64,000 nucleotides of DNA, taken from NCBI RefSeq assembly GCF_001612885.1, contig NZ_BDBH01000005.1:186001-250000 (forward strand), in the 5' to 3' direction. Below are positions 23,613 through 30,336 of this stretch, piece after piece; the stretch's first letter is position 1; each line of letters opens with the position of its first letter. The position numbers and the translations under genes are program-made. The notes below the pieces were generated by a model. The model searched no databases. It was given only the letters and a program-made list of their open reading frames with translations, and was not told the origin of the DNA. The DNA comes from Nocardia harenae NBRC 108248. GTDB taxonomy: Bacteria; Actinomycetota; Actinomycetes; Mycobacteriales; Mycobacteriaceae.

Positions 23613-23758
23613 CGCCGAACCCCCCACCGACGCGACGCCCGCCAGAACGCCACCGTAGCCAGCACCATCAGCACGAACCCGACCACCCCGGGCGCGGTCA
23701 GCAGCACGTAACCCACCGCCACCCCGGCCACCGCGAGTCCCGCCGTACGCGCCCGCAT
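23609..23758 (-). CDS. 49-residue hydrophobic membrane peptide
   Basis: A very short gene whose product is almost wholly two membrane segments (LAVAGVAVGYVLLTA and VVGFVLMVLATVAFW) with a basic tail (RASRRWGVRR). Its ATG overlaps the upstream stop (TGATG) and its stop overlaps the next GTG, so it sits seamlessly in the operon. Small membrane proteins of this kind recur in conjugation operons; the specific role is unknown. Confidence 0.6.
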   Translation of the reverse strand: MRARTAGLAVAGVAVGYVLLTAPGVVGFVLMVLATVAFWRASRRWGVRR

Positions 23759-23925
23759 CACGCCGCCCGCCGGTCGGCGGTGCCCACGGCACCGAGAAGC
23801 GCCGCGAGCCGGTCCCGCGCGTCGCCGGAGATCGGCGGCGCCTGCGCCACGAGCTCGGCGACGTACTCGGCGACCCTGTCGGCGTCGTTCAGCTGGCCGG
23901 CCACCGGCTCCTTCCGCGCGCTCAT
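23758..23925 (-). CDS. 55-residue small protein
   Basis: Encoded between the excisionase and the small membrane peptide with overlaps at both ends (ATGA upstream, TGATG downstream). The product (SARKEPVAGQLNDADRVAEY, VAELVAQAPPISGDARDRL) is helical and resembles short antitoxin-like or regulatory peptides only in size. The overlaps and high GC at third positions are the evidence that it is real. Confidence 0.55.
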   Translation of the reverse strand: MSARKEPVAGQLNDADRVAEYVAELVAQAPPISGDARDRLAALLGAVGTADRRAA

Positions 23926-24152
23926 GCCGCGTCCTCGGGTCCGGCCACGAGCACCGGCTGCACGAGGGCGAGCAGTTCGGCGTGGTTGACCCGGAGCAGG
24001 TGGCCGTTGATTCGGAACCCGCGCAGGTGCCCGGCGGAGATCCAGTTCCGGATGGTCTTGGCGTCGACGTCGACCAACGACGCGGCGGTCTTGAGGCTGA
24101 TCAGCCGACGGGAATCCGCCCCGGCGACCTCACGGCTCGATTTGTGCGACAC
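23922..24152 (-). CDS. Excisionase-like MerR-type DNA-binding protein (recombination directionality candidate)
   Basis: A 76-residue helix-turn-helix protein of the excisionase (HTH_17) type: LISLKTAASLVDVDAKTIRN, WISAGHLRGFRINGHLLRV. Such proteins bend DNA at att sites or act as regulators. As the first gene of the 11.7-kb transfer operon it would couple excision to transfer. Serine integrases need a directionality factor, and these are very diverse, so this is the obvious candidate, but an ordinary regulator of the operon is also possible. GTG start after GAGGAG with a 9-base spacer. Confidence 0.75.
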   Translation of the reverse strand: MSHKSSREVAGADSRRLISLKTAASLVDVDAKTIRNWISAGHLRGFRINGHLLRVNHAELLALVQPVLVAGPEDAA

Positions 24153-24298
24153 AGGCGATCACTCCTCGGTGAAGTAGGAAATGCGTTGCAATTCCGTACT
24201 TTTCGGGAAATCAACCGGCGCAATGACCGCATAGGTAGACGCATCCAGACGTCTCGAGTATCGTTAAGACGTCCCTACTCGTCCCCAAGGGGGTCGCC
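24153..24298. promoter_or_regulatory. Divergent control region of transfer operon and HTH-PLD regulator
   Basis: The 146 bases between the excisionase and the rightward regulator are AT-richer than flanking genes. Two AGACGTC direct repeats (24247-24253 and 24267-24273, period 20) sit just upstream of the regulator start, with a TATCGT hexamer between them that could be its -10 box. The regulator probably binds here to control both directions. Confidence 0.5.
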
Positions 24299-25054
24299 AT
24301 GCCGAACGAACGGCTGCGCGAAGCGCTGCTCCGCAACGGACTGGATCTCGCCGAGGTCGCGACCGCGACCGGAGTCGACGAAAAGACCGTCGAGCGCTGG
24401 ATCACCAAGAGCCGGACGCCGTACCCGAAGCATCGCCACAAGGTCGCTTCGATGGTCCGAGAGACCGAAAACTACCTGTGGCCGGACGCGCTGTCCCCGG
24501 AGCGCCGAGCCGAGGTGGCGGAATCCGAAGTGGTGAAGGTGTATCCCCACCGCAGCGCCATCCCGCTCGACCTCTGGACGCGGCTGCTCACGCAGGCGAC
24601 CGACCGCATCGACGTTCTGGTGCTCGCCGGGCTGTTCCTCGCCGAAGAGCCGACGTTCGCGCGAACGATCAAGCAGAAGACGCGGGACGGCCTGAAGGTC
24701 CGCATGCTCTTCGGCGATCCGGATGAGGACGAAGCCGCCAAGCGCAGCGCCGAGGAGCGCCTCGCGGCCGGCACCGTTCCGGCGCGCATCCGGAATGCGC
24801 TCGCGCTGATCGAACCGCTCGCTGAGATCGACGGCGTGGAGATCCGATACCACCGGACCACGCTGTACAACTCGATTTTCCGCTTCGATGACGAGATGCT
24901 CGTGAACATGCACGTCTACGGGCAGCCCGGCGCCTACGCCCCCGCGCTCCACCTTCGACTGCTGCCTGCGGCCGACCTGTTCGAGACGTACACCACCAGC
25001 TTCGAGCAGGTGTGGAGCGAGAGCTACGAACCGAACTTCGGGAGGCCCGAATGA
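24299..25054 (+). CDS. HTH-PLD regulator (XRE-type helix-turn-helix plus phospholipase-D-like domain)
   Basis: A 251-residue protein. Residues 1-60 form an XRE-like helix-turn-helix (LREALLRNGLDLAEVATATG, VDEKTVERWI). The remainder has the fold pattern of the phospholipase D superfamily (VYPHRSAIPLDLW, IDVLVLAGLFL, KVRMLFGDP, LYNSIFRFDDEMLVNMHVY, TSFEQVWSES), without the two HxKxxxxD catalytic motifs, so it is probably a ligand-sensing regulator and not an enzyme. Proteins of this architecture are common in streptomycetes beside NUDIX and HD genes. It starts with AAGGGGG and overlaps the NUDIX gene (ATGA). Confidence 0.75.
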   Translation: MPNERLREALLRNGLDLAEVATATGVDEKTVERWITKSRTPYPKHRHKVASMVRETENYLWPDALSPERRAEVAESEVVKVYPHRSAIPLDLWTRLLTQATDRIDVLVLAGLFLAEEPTFARTIKQKTRDGLKVRMLFGDPDEDEAAKRSAEERLAAGTVPARIRNALALIEPLAEIDGVEIRYHRTTLYNSIFRFDDEMLVNMHVYGQPGAYAPALHLRLLPAADLFETYTTSFEQVWSESYEPNFGRPE

Positions 25055-25521
25055 CGCGCACCGACTACTTCCGCGACCCGAAAGCGCCGGCCCCGAACAG
25101 CGTCAAGGTGGCGGTGAGCGCGCTCGTCCAGGACGACGAGGGACGGATACTGCTGATCCGGAGGACCGACAACGGGAAGTACTCGATCCCCGGCGGCGGC
25201 CTGGAGGCCGGCGAAACCGTGGCGCAAGCCGTCGTGCGCGAGGTCCGGGAAGAGACCGGCATCGAGGTCAAGGTGACTCAGATGGTCGGCGTCTTCTCCG
25301 ATCCGGATCACGTCATCGCGTACGACGACGGCGAGGTTCGCCAGGAATTCTCGATCTGCTTTCGTGCCGATCCGATCGGCGGCACTCCGCAGTGCAGTTC
25401 CGAATCGTCGGAAGTTGTCTGGCTCTCGCCCAGTGAACTACCCGGGCTCGACATCCATCAGTCCATTTTGCTGCGAATTCAGAAGAGCCTCGAGGGCGCG
25501 ACGGCGCCGTATTTCACCTGA
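25051..25521 (+). CDS. NUDIX hydrolase (Pif-like)
   Basis: A 156-residue NUDIX protein with an intact Nudix box: GGGLEAGETVAQAVVR, REVREETGI. It should hydrolyse a nucleoside diphosphate linked to another group; substrate unknown. In the Streptomyces element pSAM2 the immunity protein Pif carries this motif and prevents transfer into cells already holding the element, so a transfer-immunity role is a reasonable guess by analogy. It is translationally coupled to the HTH-PLD regulator and converges with the HD gene, overlapping it by eight bases. Confidence 0.85.
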   Translation: MTRTDYFRDPKAPAPNSVKVAVSALVQDDEGRILLIRRTDNGKYSIPGGGLEAGETVAQAVVREVREETGIEVKVTQMVGVFSDPDHVIAYDDGEVRQEFSICFRADPIGGTPQCSSESSEVVWLSPSELPGLDIHQSILLRIQKSLEGATAPYFT

Positions 25522-26062
25522 CCGGCGGCTGACTTCTCATCCGGCGCTCGGTGCGGTCCGCCGCACCGATCAGGCGAGGTGCTGCCTCGGCGACCGACAG
25601 CGCAACGACGTGGTCGGGGCCGTATCGCTCCTGTACTTCGGCGATTCGCCGCCGGACGTTGGTGACTTCACCGGTTGGAGTGGTGGTCATATCGGCCCAC
25701 CACAGCGCGTCACGGAGGGCTGTGCCCTCGTCCGGCCAGTCGATTCTCAGCCTGCGGCGACGCGCTTCAACGCAGGCGCACGAGTGATTAGCCACAAGGC
25801 CGCACAAGCGCTCATCCGCTCCGCGGTCGTGCAGGAACACGGCGCCGTCGATGGGATGGAAGCCGAGGCGCGCCAACGTGGGCGAATAACCGATGTCGTG
25901 GAGCCAAGCTGCAGCCACTAGCAGAGCTGGATCATCTGCCACCGTCGCAGCGCGAGCCGCTTGCTTGGCCACACCGGCTACATGCGCGAGCCGACGCGGG
26001 AGGTCGATCAGATACTGGTTAGCGAGCTGCTCGGCCCAGGCTACGAACGTCGAATCGACCAT
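25514..26062 (-). CDS. HD-domain phosphohydrolase-like protein
   Basis: A 182-residue protein with the HD superfamily pattern: an early His in LPRRLAHVAGVAKQA, the metal-binding pair in AAAWLHDIGYSP, a further His in LVANHSC and a late Asp in LRDALWWADMTT. HD enzymes cleave phosphoester bonds in nucleotides. It lies convergent with the NUDIX gene; regulator, NUDIX and HD form a set seen together in other actinobacterial genomes. Whether it is part of a defence or a nucleotide-clearing function is not known. Confidence 0.8.
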   Translation of the reverse strand: MVDSTFVAWAEQLANQYLIDLPRRLAHVAGVAKQAARAATVADDPALLVAAAWLHDIGYSPTLARLGFHPIDGAVFLHDRGADERLCGLVANHSCACVEARRRRLRIDWPDEGTALRDALWWADMTTTPTGEVTNVRRRIAEVQERYGPDHVVALSVAEAAPRLIGAADRTERRMRSQPPVR

Positions 26063-26116
26063 AAACCAACCGTAGCGAACCTCGTGCCTTGAACCAAACA
26101 GTACGCACGCATCTTA

Positions 26117-26959
26117 TCAGTATCGAATTTCTCCTTCGAGGACAAAAGAGCGTTCGTCCGATCGCAAATCTATCCAGTTGTTCCGATCCCTGAGCGTTGG
26201 ATGTGAGGTCATGGGCAAATTCTTCAGAACATCACGCAGATCACTTCGCGTTGCCATGAGGTTGTACCGAATCCAGTCGGTGGCGTCACCCCACGCTTCG
26301 AGGTCCATCAGACTGCTTCCCAATGTGCGGGGCGATTCCCCACAAAGCGCCCACAAAAATGGGTAAAAACAAATTTCGGCAATGACATTATAGTGTTGCC
26401 TAAAGCCAAGCACCTGGCTCATCCAATAACCACTTGATATCCGACACCTGCGATGATTGATCAACGCGACCCTCAATTGAAGGCCAGGTGGCATCCTGAT
26501 TTCACCATCCCCCAGTAGATCGTCGAGGAACTGCTCGTTGATGTGCTTGAGCGAGGGCGTAAGCGCCGCCATCCCATGCAGCACCGATCGGGCTACGCGA
26601 CCGGGCGCTACCGAGACAGCGGGAACTCGGTCGCTCCGCGGCCAAGCAAAATGCCGAGATTCGAGGCGATTTATCCTACCCATGGAGGTGGCGAATGCAC
26701 CGTAGGCATCGTCGTACCTACCGGCAATTCCATTGCAGGACTGACACAGGGTCTTGAGCCACAGACCGCCCTCTTTCGGAGAGTCCTGGAGCATCACACC
26801 GCCCTCCACAAACGGACGCATGCGCACAACTCGACCCGCTCGGTTCCCAACGCATTTAGGCGGGATATGCGCCTTTGTGAGATGGGTAGAACTCCGACAG
26901 AGAAGACATAGGATGCCTGCACGTGGCGCCGATCCTATGTAGCTTCGCTGCGATTTCAC
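26117..26959 (-). CDS. Zinc-finger HNH-like protein in element cargo
   Basis: A 280-residue protein with lower GC than its surroundings. The N-terminus has an HNH-type zinc knuckle: C18LLC21, then THLTKAH31IPPK and C72QSC75NG, the arrangement in variant HNH nucleases, though the full H-N-H triad cannot be fixed by eye. The C-terminal 150 residues are unrecognised (LRVALINHRRCRISSGYWMS; FYPFLWALCG). It lies downstream of the GHKL and STAS-like genes, separated from them by 81 bases, and would be the effector if these form a defence system. GTG at 26959 is used; no strong ribosome site is visible, so the start is uncertain. Confidence 0.55.
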   Translation of the reverse strand: MKSQRSYIGSAPRAGILCLLCRSSTHLTKAHIPPKCVGNRAGRVVRMRPFVEGGVMLQDSPKEGGLWLKTLCQSCNGIAGRYDDAYGAFATSMGRINRLESRHFAWPRSDRVPAVSVAPGRVARSVLHGMAALTPSLKHINEQFLDDLLGDGEIRMPPGLQLRVALINHRRCRISSGYWMSQVLGFRQHYNVIAEICFYPFLWALCGESPRTLGSSLMDLEAWGDATDWIRYNLMATRSDLRDVLKNLPMTSHPTLRDRNNWIDLRSDERSFVLEGEIRY

Positions 26960-27040
26960 GACTCAACCCAGTCTCGACTCAGTGCAAGCCCTCAATTCTC
27001 CGCCGCAAGAAGAAGTCCGATGCGAAGCTCGACCAAGAAT

Positions 27041-27328
27041 TCAATCGACTTCCTGCGCATAGTCAACAACGATCTCGATGATACCTTGCACGGCCTCGCT
27101 ACAATTCGTAAATAAGATCCGATCCAGCCACACTTCGTTCTCTCGAACGGCTTTTACCAGCATGGCATGCACAAACGACTGCGTTGCGAAGTCAACTGCA
27201 TCAAAGTCCAGAGTCACTTCGTCACCGCGATCAAGGCTAGGAATGAGCAGCTCATCGCGGATCTTTGCCGCAGCATCTTTATTCTCCGCAAAGGAACCCG
27301 CAAATTTATAAACTCTTATTTCACTCAC
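27041..27328 (-). CDS. STAS-like DUF4325 protein
   Basis: A 95-residue protein with the DUF4325 (STAS-like) pattern: RDELLIPSLDRGDEVTLDFD, DFATQSFVHAMLVKAV, then FTNCSEAVQGIIEIVVDY. Such domains resemble anti-anti-sigma factors of the SpoIIAA class and often pair with GHKL ATPases. The GTG start overlaps the ATPase stop (GTGA), so the two are made as a unit. Cytosolic; likely binding partner and possible phosphorylation target of the ATPase. Confidence 0.75.
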   Translation of the reverse strand: MSEIRVYKFAGSFAENKDAAAKIRDELLIPSLDRGDEVTLDFDAVDFATQSFVHAMLVKAVRENEVWLDRILFTNCSEAVQGIIEIVVDYAQEVD

Positions 27329-28290
27329 GAGAACCTCGCCTTTCTCTTGGCCTTCTTTTGCTCCTTAATTCGCACACCGTATACGTTTCGGATCTCTGAC
27401 AGAAGATCGTTGAACTTGATTTCTGGGCGGACCTGAATGTCGATACCAATCGCAGTACCTGGATAATATTCGCCCGTATCTCTCCAAAGGACTTTGTCGG
27501 TATCGAGCGAGGGCTGGACAGCTACATCACCGACCTCAGTTCGCCGAAGCTTCATTGCCGACTCACCACTGACAGCTACCATGTGACAGCGAGCCATGGT
27601 TGCCATTGCCTTCATGAAAAAGAGTCCAGCTCCCCCATTATTTTCATTACCGCCAAATTTGCTGGTGGCGCCGGAGATGCCGGGCTCAAAGGCTTTCACT
27701 ATCGCAGCTCGATCGTCAACGGCGGGATGAAACCTGGTGATAGAATTCCGAATTCCGATCCCATGGTCCGCCACAGCAACAGCAAGTCGACCATCACTTT
27801 TCACCACCTGTGCCGCCACGTAAGCCTCATGTGGCGGCCCCGAGTGCTCAAGTGTATTTCTAACCAACTCCGCGAGCACGTATCGAATAGTCATTGACTC
27901 TTCCGGACCCGCATGAAGTAGAGGAATTACATCAGTAATAAATTCACTTAGCTCTTCCCCGTTTGAAATCTTGGTCACCGAAATGAAGCGTCCAGCGGGT
28001 TCATGCTCCCGTACCGAATTAACACTTTCAACCCCGATGGCGTCAAAAAGTTTCATACGTTCCAGGTAGCGAAGACTGGCGGTGTTTTGATCGTTGATGA
28101 TCGAAACCGAGCCACCATTCAACCTCGCCCTGGCTGCCATGGAAGCTGTCATGCACAGGACAAGTGGATGGACACTGAAAAAACCTTGGCTCAGATCGAA
28201 AGTGAAGTCTTTGCGCCCATCGTCTTCCCGCGCTCGCAAGAACCTTTCGATATCTGCGAGGTACGCGCGATTCGGAAGCTTCAAATACAT
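27325..28290 (-). CDS. GHKL-type ATPase (HATPase_c), cargo gene
   Basis: A 321-residue protein with the ATP-binding fold of histidine kinases and anti-sigma kinases: N-box ELVRNTLEH (about 140-148), G1 DHGIGI (about 173-178) and G2 NGGAGLFFMKA (about 217-227). An N-terminal part (1-100) shows the STAS-like pattern FDLSQGFFSVHPLVL, which echoes its partner. No phosphoacceptor His domain, membrane segment or receiver is present. It starts about 100 bases from the right junction of the 23-kb element, the usual cargo position. GC is visibly below that of the host and the transfer operon, a sign of separate origin. Confidence 0.75.
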   Translation of the reverse strand: MYLKLPNRAYLADIERFLRAREDDGRKDFTFDLSQGFFSVHPLVLCMTASMAARARLNGGSVSIINDQNTASLRYLERMKLFDAIGVESVNSVREHEPAGRFISVTKISNGEELSEFITDVIPLLHAGPEESMTIRYVLAELVRNTLEHSGPPHEAYVAAQVVKSDGRLAVAVADHGIGIRNSITRFHPAVDDRAAIVKAFEPGISGATSKFGGNENNGGAGLFFMKAMATMARCHMVAVSGESAMKLRRTEVGDVAVQPSLDTDKVLWRDTGEYYPGTAIGIDIQVRPEIKFNDLLSEIRNVYGVRIKEQKKAKRKARFS

Positions 28291-28365
28291 AGTGCGACCC
28301 CTCCGATCCGTTGCTTCATATCGGGCTACGCCTCGTCTGCCTGGGCTTCCAGTCCGGCCCTAAGC

Positions 28366-28410
28366 CTTCCGCGCAGACGCTAATCCGCTGCGGAACTCGA
28401 CCATGACTCG
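28366..28410. other. Internal att site between the two inserted units
   Basis: The core CGGAACTCGACCA (28,391-28,403) is preceded by GCAGACGCTAATCCGCT, nearly identical to the arm left of the core at attR (29,218-29,234). On the - strand it reads [14 protein letters not shown]-stop, a second version of the ychF-tail substitute. Its right arm matches neither attL nor the chromosome. This is what is expected if the 23-kb element entered next to an older unit using the same target. Confidence 0.8.
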
Positions 28411-28503
28411 TATCATGCCAGAACCTCTACCCACGCCTGCTACCTGGTTCGTTGTCAGGTTGCCTGACAACGGCACCCCTCCGCGTTCCGCCACGAAGCA
28501 ACG

Positions 28504-28917
28504 TCAAGGCGAAGGCGAGACGTACTCACACCGCAGGTCGGACACCTTGGCGATGTGCTCGTAGTCGTGGTCGGCGGCAAGCACGGTCGCATCGTTGACG
28601 ATGGCGTAGCCAGCGATGAGGACATCGAGGGATCCGGCCGCCCGGACAAGCCCCGAGTTCCACAGTGCCGCCTGGATATCGAGCACGAGCGACTCCTCGG
28701 GCGCGTGCTCGAGCGGGAACCCGAGTGAGATCCGCTCCCGGTAACGCGCGTGCTCCTCGGGAGTCCGCGCACTGTGGCAGAACTCGAGCACTTGCGGCGG
28801 GCAGGTGACGAACAGGTCGGACGGCGCCCGCTCGATGCGGCGCAGCCGGGCAGTGATACCCGGATCCCCCGTGGCCAGCCTTGCCCAGACCGAGTTGTCG
28901 ACCAGGTAGTCGGTCAC
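28504..28917 (-). CDS. vapC: VapC-type PIN-domain toxin
   Basis: A 137-residue PIN-domain ribonuclease toxin: Asp7 in YLVDNSVWARL, Glu45 in QVLEFCHSA, Asp near 98 in GSLDVLIAGYAI and Asp near 116 in AADHDYEHIA complete the acidic metal site. VapC toxins cleave specific RNAs unless bound by VapB. The start overlaps the antitoxin stop (ATGA). It is the only toxin in the 0.85-kb unit between two att sites and is complete, so it probably stabilises the locus. Confidence 0.9.
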   Translation of the reverse strand: MTDYLVDNSVWARLATGDPGITARLRRIERAPSDLFVTCPPQVLEFCHSARTPEEHARYRERISLGFPLEHAPEESLVLDIQAALWNSGLVRAAGSLDVLIAGYAIVNDATVLAADHDYEHIAKVSDLRCEYVSPSP

Positions 28918-29132
28918 GCGGGCCGGGACTCGTCCGGAGAGACCACCGGCGCGCCGAGCTCGCTCTCGAGGTTGCTCAACTCCGCGATCCCGTCGATCAT
29001 CGCACCCTTCTGCTTCGAGGCGATGAGCCGACGCAACGCGAGGTCCAGGACGGCTCGGTTCGATCGCTCACCCGTGAGCGCCCTGGCACGCTCGATCAAC
29101 CGCGGGTCCAGATCGACGCTGGTGAGTGTCAT
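28914..29132 (-). CDS. vapB: VapB-type antitoxin
   Basis: A 72-residue antitoxin. The N-terminus (TLTSVDLDPRLIERARALTG, SNRAVLDLALRRLIA) fits the ribbon-helix-helix-like VapB type, and the acidic tail (LESELGAPVVSPDES) would wrap VapC. ATG at 29132 follows GGGAGGGG by six bases. An exact TATAAT promoter lies about 30 bases upstream inside an AT-rich near-palindrome, the expected place for autorepression by VapBC. Confidence 0.85.
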   Translation of the reverse strand: MTLTSVDLDPRLIERARALTGERSNRAVLDLALRRLIASKQKGAMIDGIAELSNLESELGAPVVSPDESRPA

Positions 29133-29149
29133 GGCGCCCCTCCCATTAC

Positions 29150-29174
29150 TGTTATATGAGAGATTATATACCCG
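29150..29174 (-). promoter_or_regulatory. vapBC promoter and probable operator
   Basis: Read leftward the segment contains TATATAATCTCTCATATAAC: an exact TATAAT -10 box (29168-29163) set in an AT-rich, partly symmetric stretch unlike anything around it. Because ychF is transcribed in the same direction just upstream and has lost its terminator, read-through into vapBC is also possible. Confidence 0.7.
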
Positions 29175-29206
29175 ATGGCGGCACGGAGCCATCTCAGCTG
29201 GTCCCG

Positions 29207-30301
29207 CTACTTCTTCGCAGACGCTAATCCGCTACGGAACTCGACCACGTCGCCGTCGGACATAACGTAGTCCTTCCCCTCCATCCGAACCTTCCCCGCC
29301 GACTTGGCAGCAGCCATAGACCCCGCCGCGACCAGATCGTCGTAAGCGACGATCTCCGCCTTGATGAACCCCCGCTCGAAATCCGTGTGAATCACCCCGG
29401 CAGCCTTCGGCGCGGTATCCCCCTGATGGATGGTCCAGGCGCGGGCCTCCTTGGGCCCGGCGGTCAGATAGGTCTGTAAGCCGAGCGTATGGAACCCGGC
29501 CCGCGCGAGCCCGTGCAACCCGGGCTCGGCCTGTCCGATGGACTCCAGCAGCTCCAGAGCGGACTCGTCATCGAGCTCCAGGAGCTCGGCTTCGACCTTG
29601 GCGTCGAGGAACACGGCGTCAGCGGGTGCTACGGAGGCGCGGAGCTCGGCGACGCGGGCTTCGTCGGTGAGCACCGACTCGTCGGCGTTGAAGACGTACA
29701 GGAACGGCTTCACGGTCAGCAGGCTCAGCTCGCGGAGCAGCTCGGTGTCCACCTCGGAGGCGGCGGCGAACAGGGTGCGCCCGGAATCCAAGATCTCCTG
29801 CGCCTGCTTGGCGGCGTCGGCGGCGGGTTTGCGGTCCTTCTTGACCCGCGCCTCCTTCTCCAGCCGGACGACCGCCTTCTCCAGGGTCTGGAGGTCGGCG
29901 AGGATGAGCTCGGTCTCGATGACCTCGATGTCGGCGGAGGGGTCGACGCGGCCGTCGACGTGGATGACGTCGTCGTCGGCGAAGACCCGGACGACCTGGC
30001 AGATGGCGTCGGCTTCGCGGATATTGGCGAGGAACTTGTTGCCGAGGCCCGCGCCTTCGGAGGCGCCCTTGACGATGCCCGCGATATCGACGAACGACAC
30101 GGTGGCGGGCACGATGCGCTCGGAGGCGAAGATCTCGGCGAGTTTGTCGAGCCGCGGGTCGGGCAGCGGGACCACGCCGACGTTGGGCTCGATCGTCGCG
30201 AAGGGGTAGTTCGCGGCGAGCACGTCGTTCTTGGTCAGTGCGTTGAACAGCGTCGATTTTCCGACGTTGGGCAGCCCGACGATTCCGAGGGTGAGACTCA
30301 C
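29207..30301 (-). CDS. ychF: Redox-regulated ATPase YchF with element-supplied C-terminus
   Basis: A 364-residue OBG-family P-loop ATPase: G1 [14 protein letters not shown] (8-21), a switch region with [20 protein letters not shown], the NxxE-type specificity segment [10 protein letters not shown] and a C-terminal TGS-like domain (GAREARAWTI... [12 protein letters not shown]). YchF binds ribosomes and ATP and affects stress responses. The native family ending FRFNV is replaced by [10 protein letters not shown] after the invariant VVEFR, because the mobile unit recombined six bases beyond that point. The GTG start lies nine bases after a TAGACT -10 box, back to back with the AraC gene promoter. 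The function is probably retained. Confidence 0.95.
   Translation of the reverse strand: MSLTLGIVGLPNVGKSTLFNALTKNDVLAANYPFATIEPNVGVVPLPDPRLDKLAEIFASERIVPATVSFVDIAGIVKGASEGAGLGNKFLANIREADAICQVVRVFADDDVIHVDGRVDPSADIEVIETELILADLQTLEKAVVRLEKEARVKKDRKPAADAAKQAQEILDSGRTLFAAASEVDTELLRELSLLTVKPFLYVFNADESVLTDEARVAELRASVAPADAVFLDAKVEAELLELDDESALELLESIGQAEPGLHGLARAGFHTLGLQTYLTAGPKEARAWTIHQGDTAPKAAGVIHTDFERGFIKAEIVAYDDLVAAGSMAAAKSAGKVRMEGKDYVMSDGDVVEFRSGLASAKK
29218..29262. other. attR: right junction inside the 3' end of ychF
   Basis: The core with one extra base, CGGAACTCGACCAC (29,235-29,248), is identical to attL (5383-5396). To its right is ychF coding sequence; to its left is inserted DNA encoding the new last residues of YchF (SGLASAKK). 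Fusing the right side of this site to the left side of attL restores the canonical DVVEFRFNV ending. Confidence 0.85.
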
Positions 30302-30310
30302 GAGGAACAG

Positions 30311-30329
30311 AGTCTACGCGGCGTAGCCT
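30311..30329. promoter_or_regulatory. Back-to-back leaderless promoters of ychF and the AraC gene
   Basis: A leftward TAGACT (30316-30311) ends nine bases before the ychF GTG and a rightward TAGCCT (30324-30329) ends seven bases before the AraC ATG. The two -10 boxes are only seven bases apart, so the promoters exclude each other physically. Confidence 0.6.
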
Positions 30330-30336
30330 GTGAGCC

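Noticed and set aside
5382-28403. Element as a prophage
   Set aside because: No capsid, terminase, tail or lysis genes are seen, though the methyltransferase and some small proteins are phage-like.
5370-29262. tRNA gene as integration target
   Set aside because: No tRNA-like cloverleaf at any junction; the shared core is inside ychF coding sequence, and serine integrases often use protein genes.
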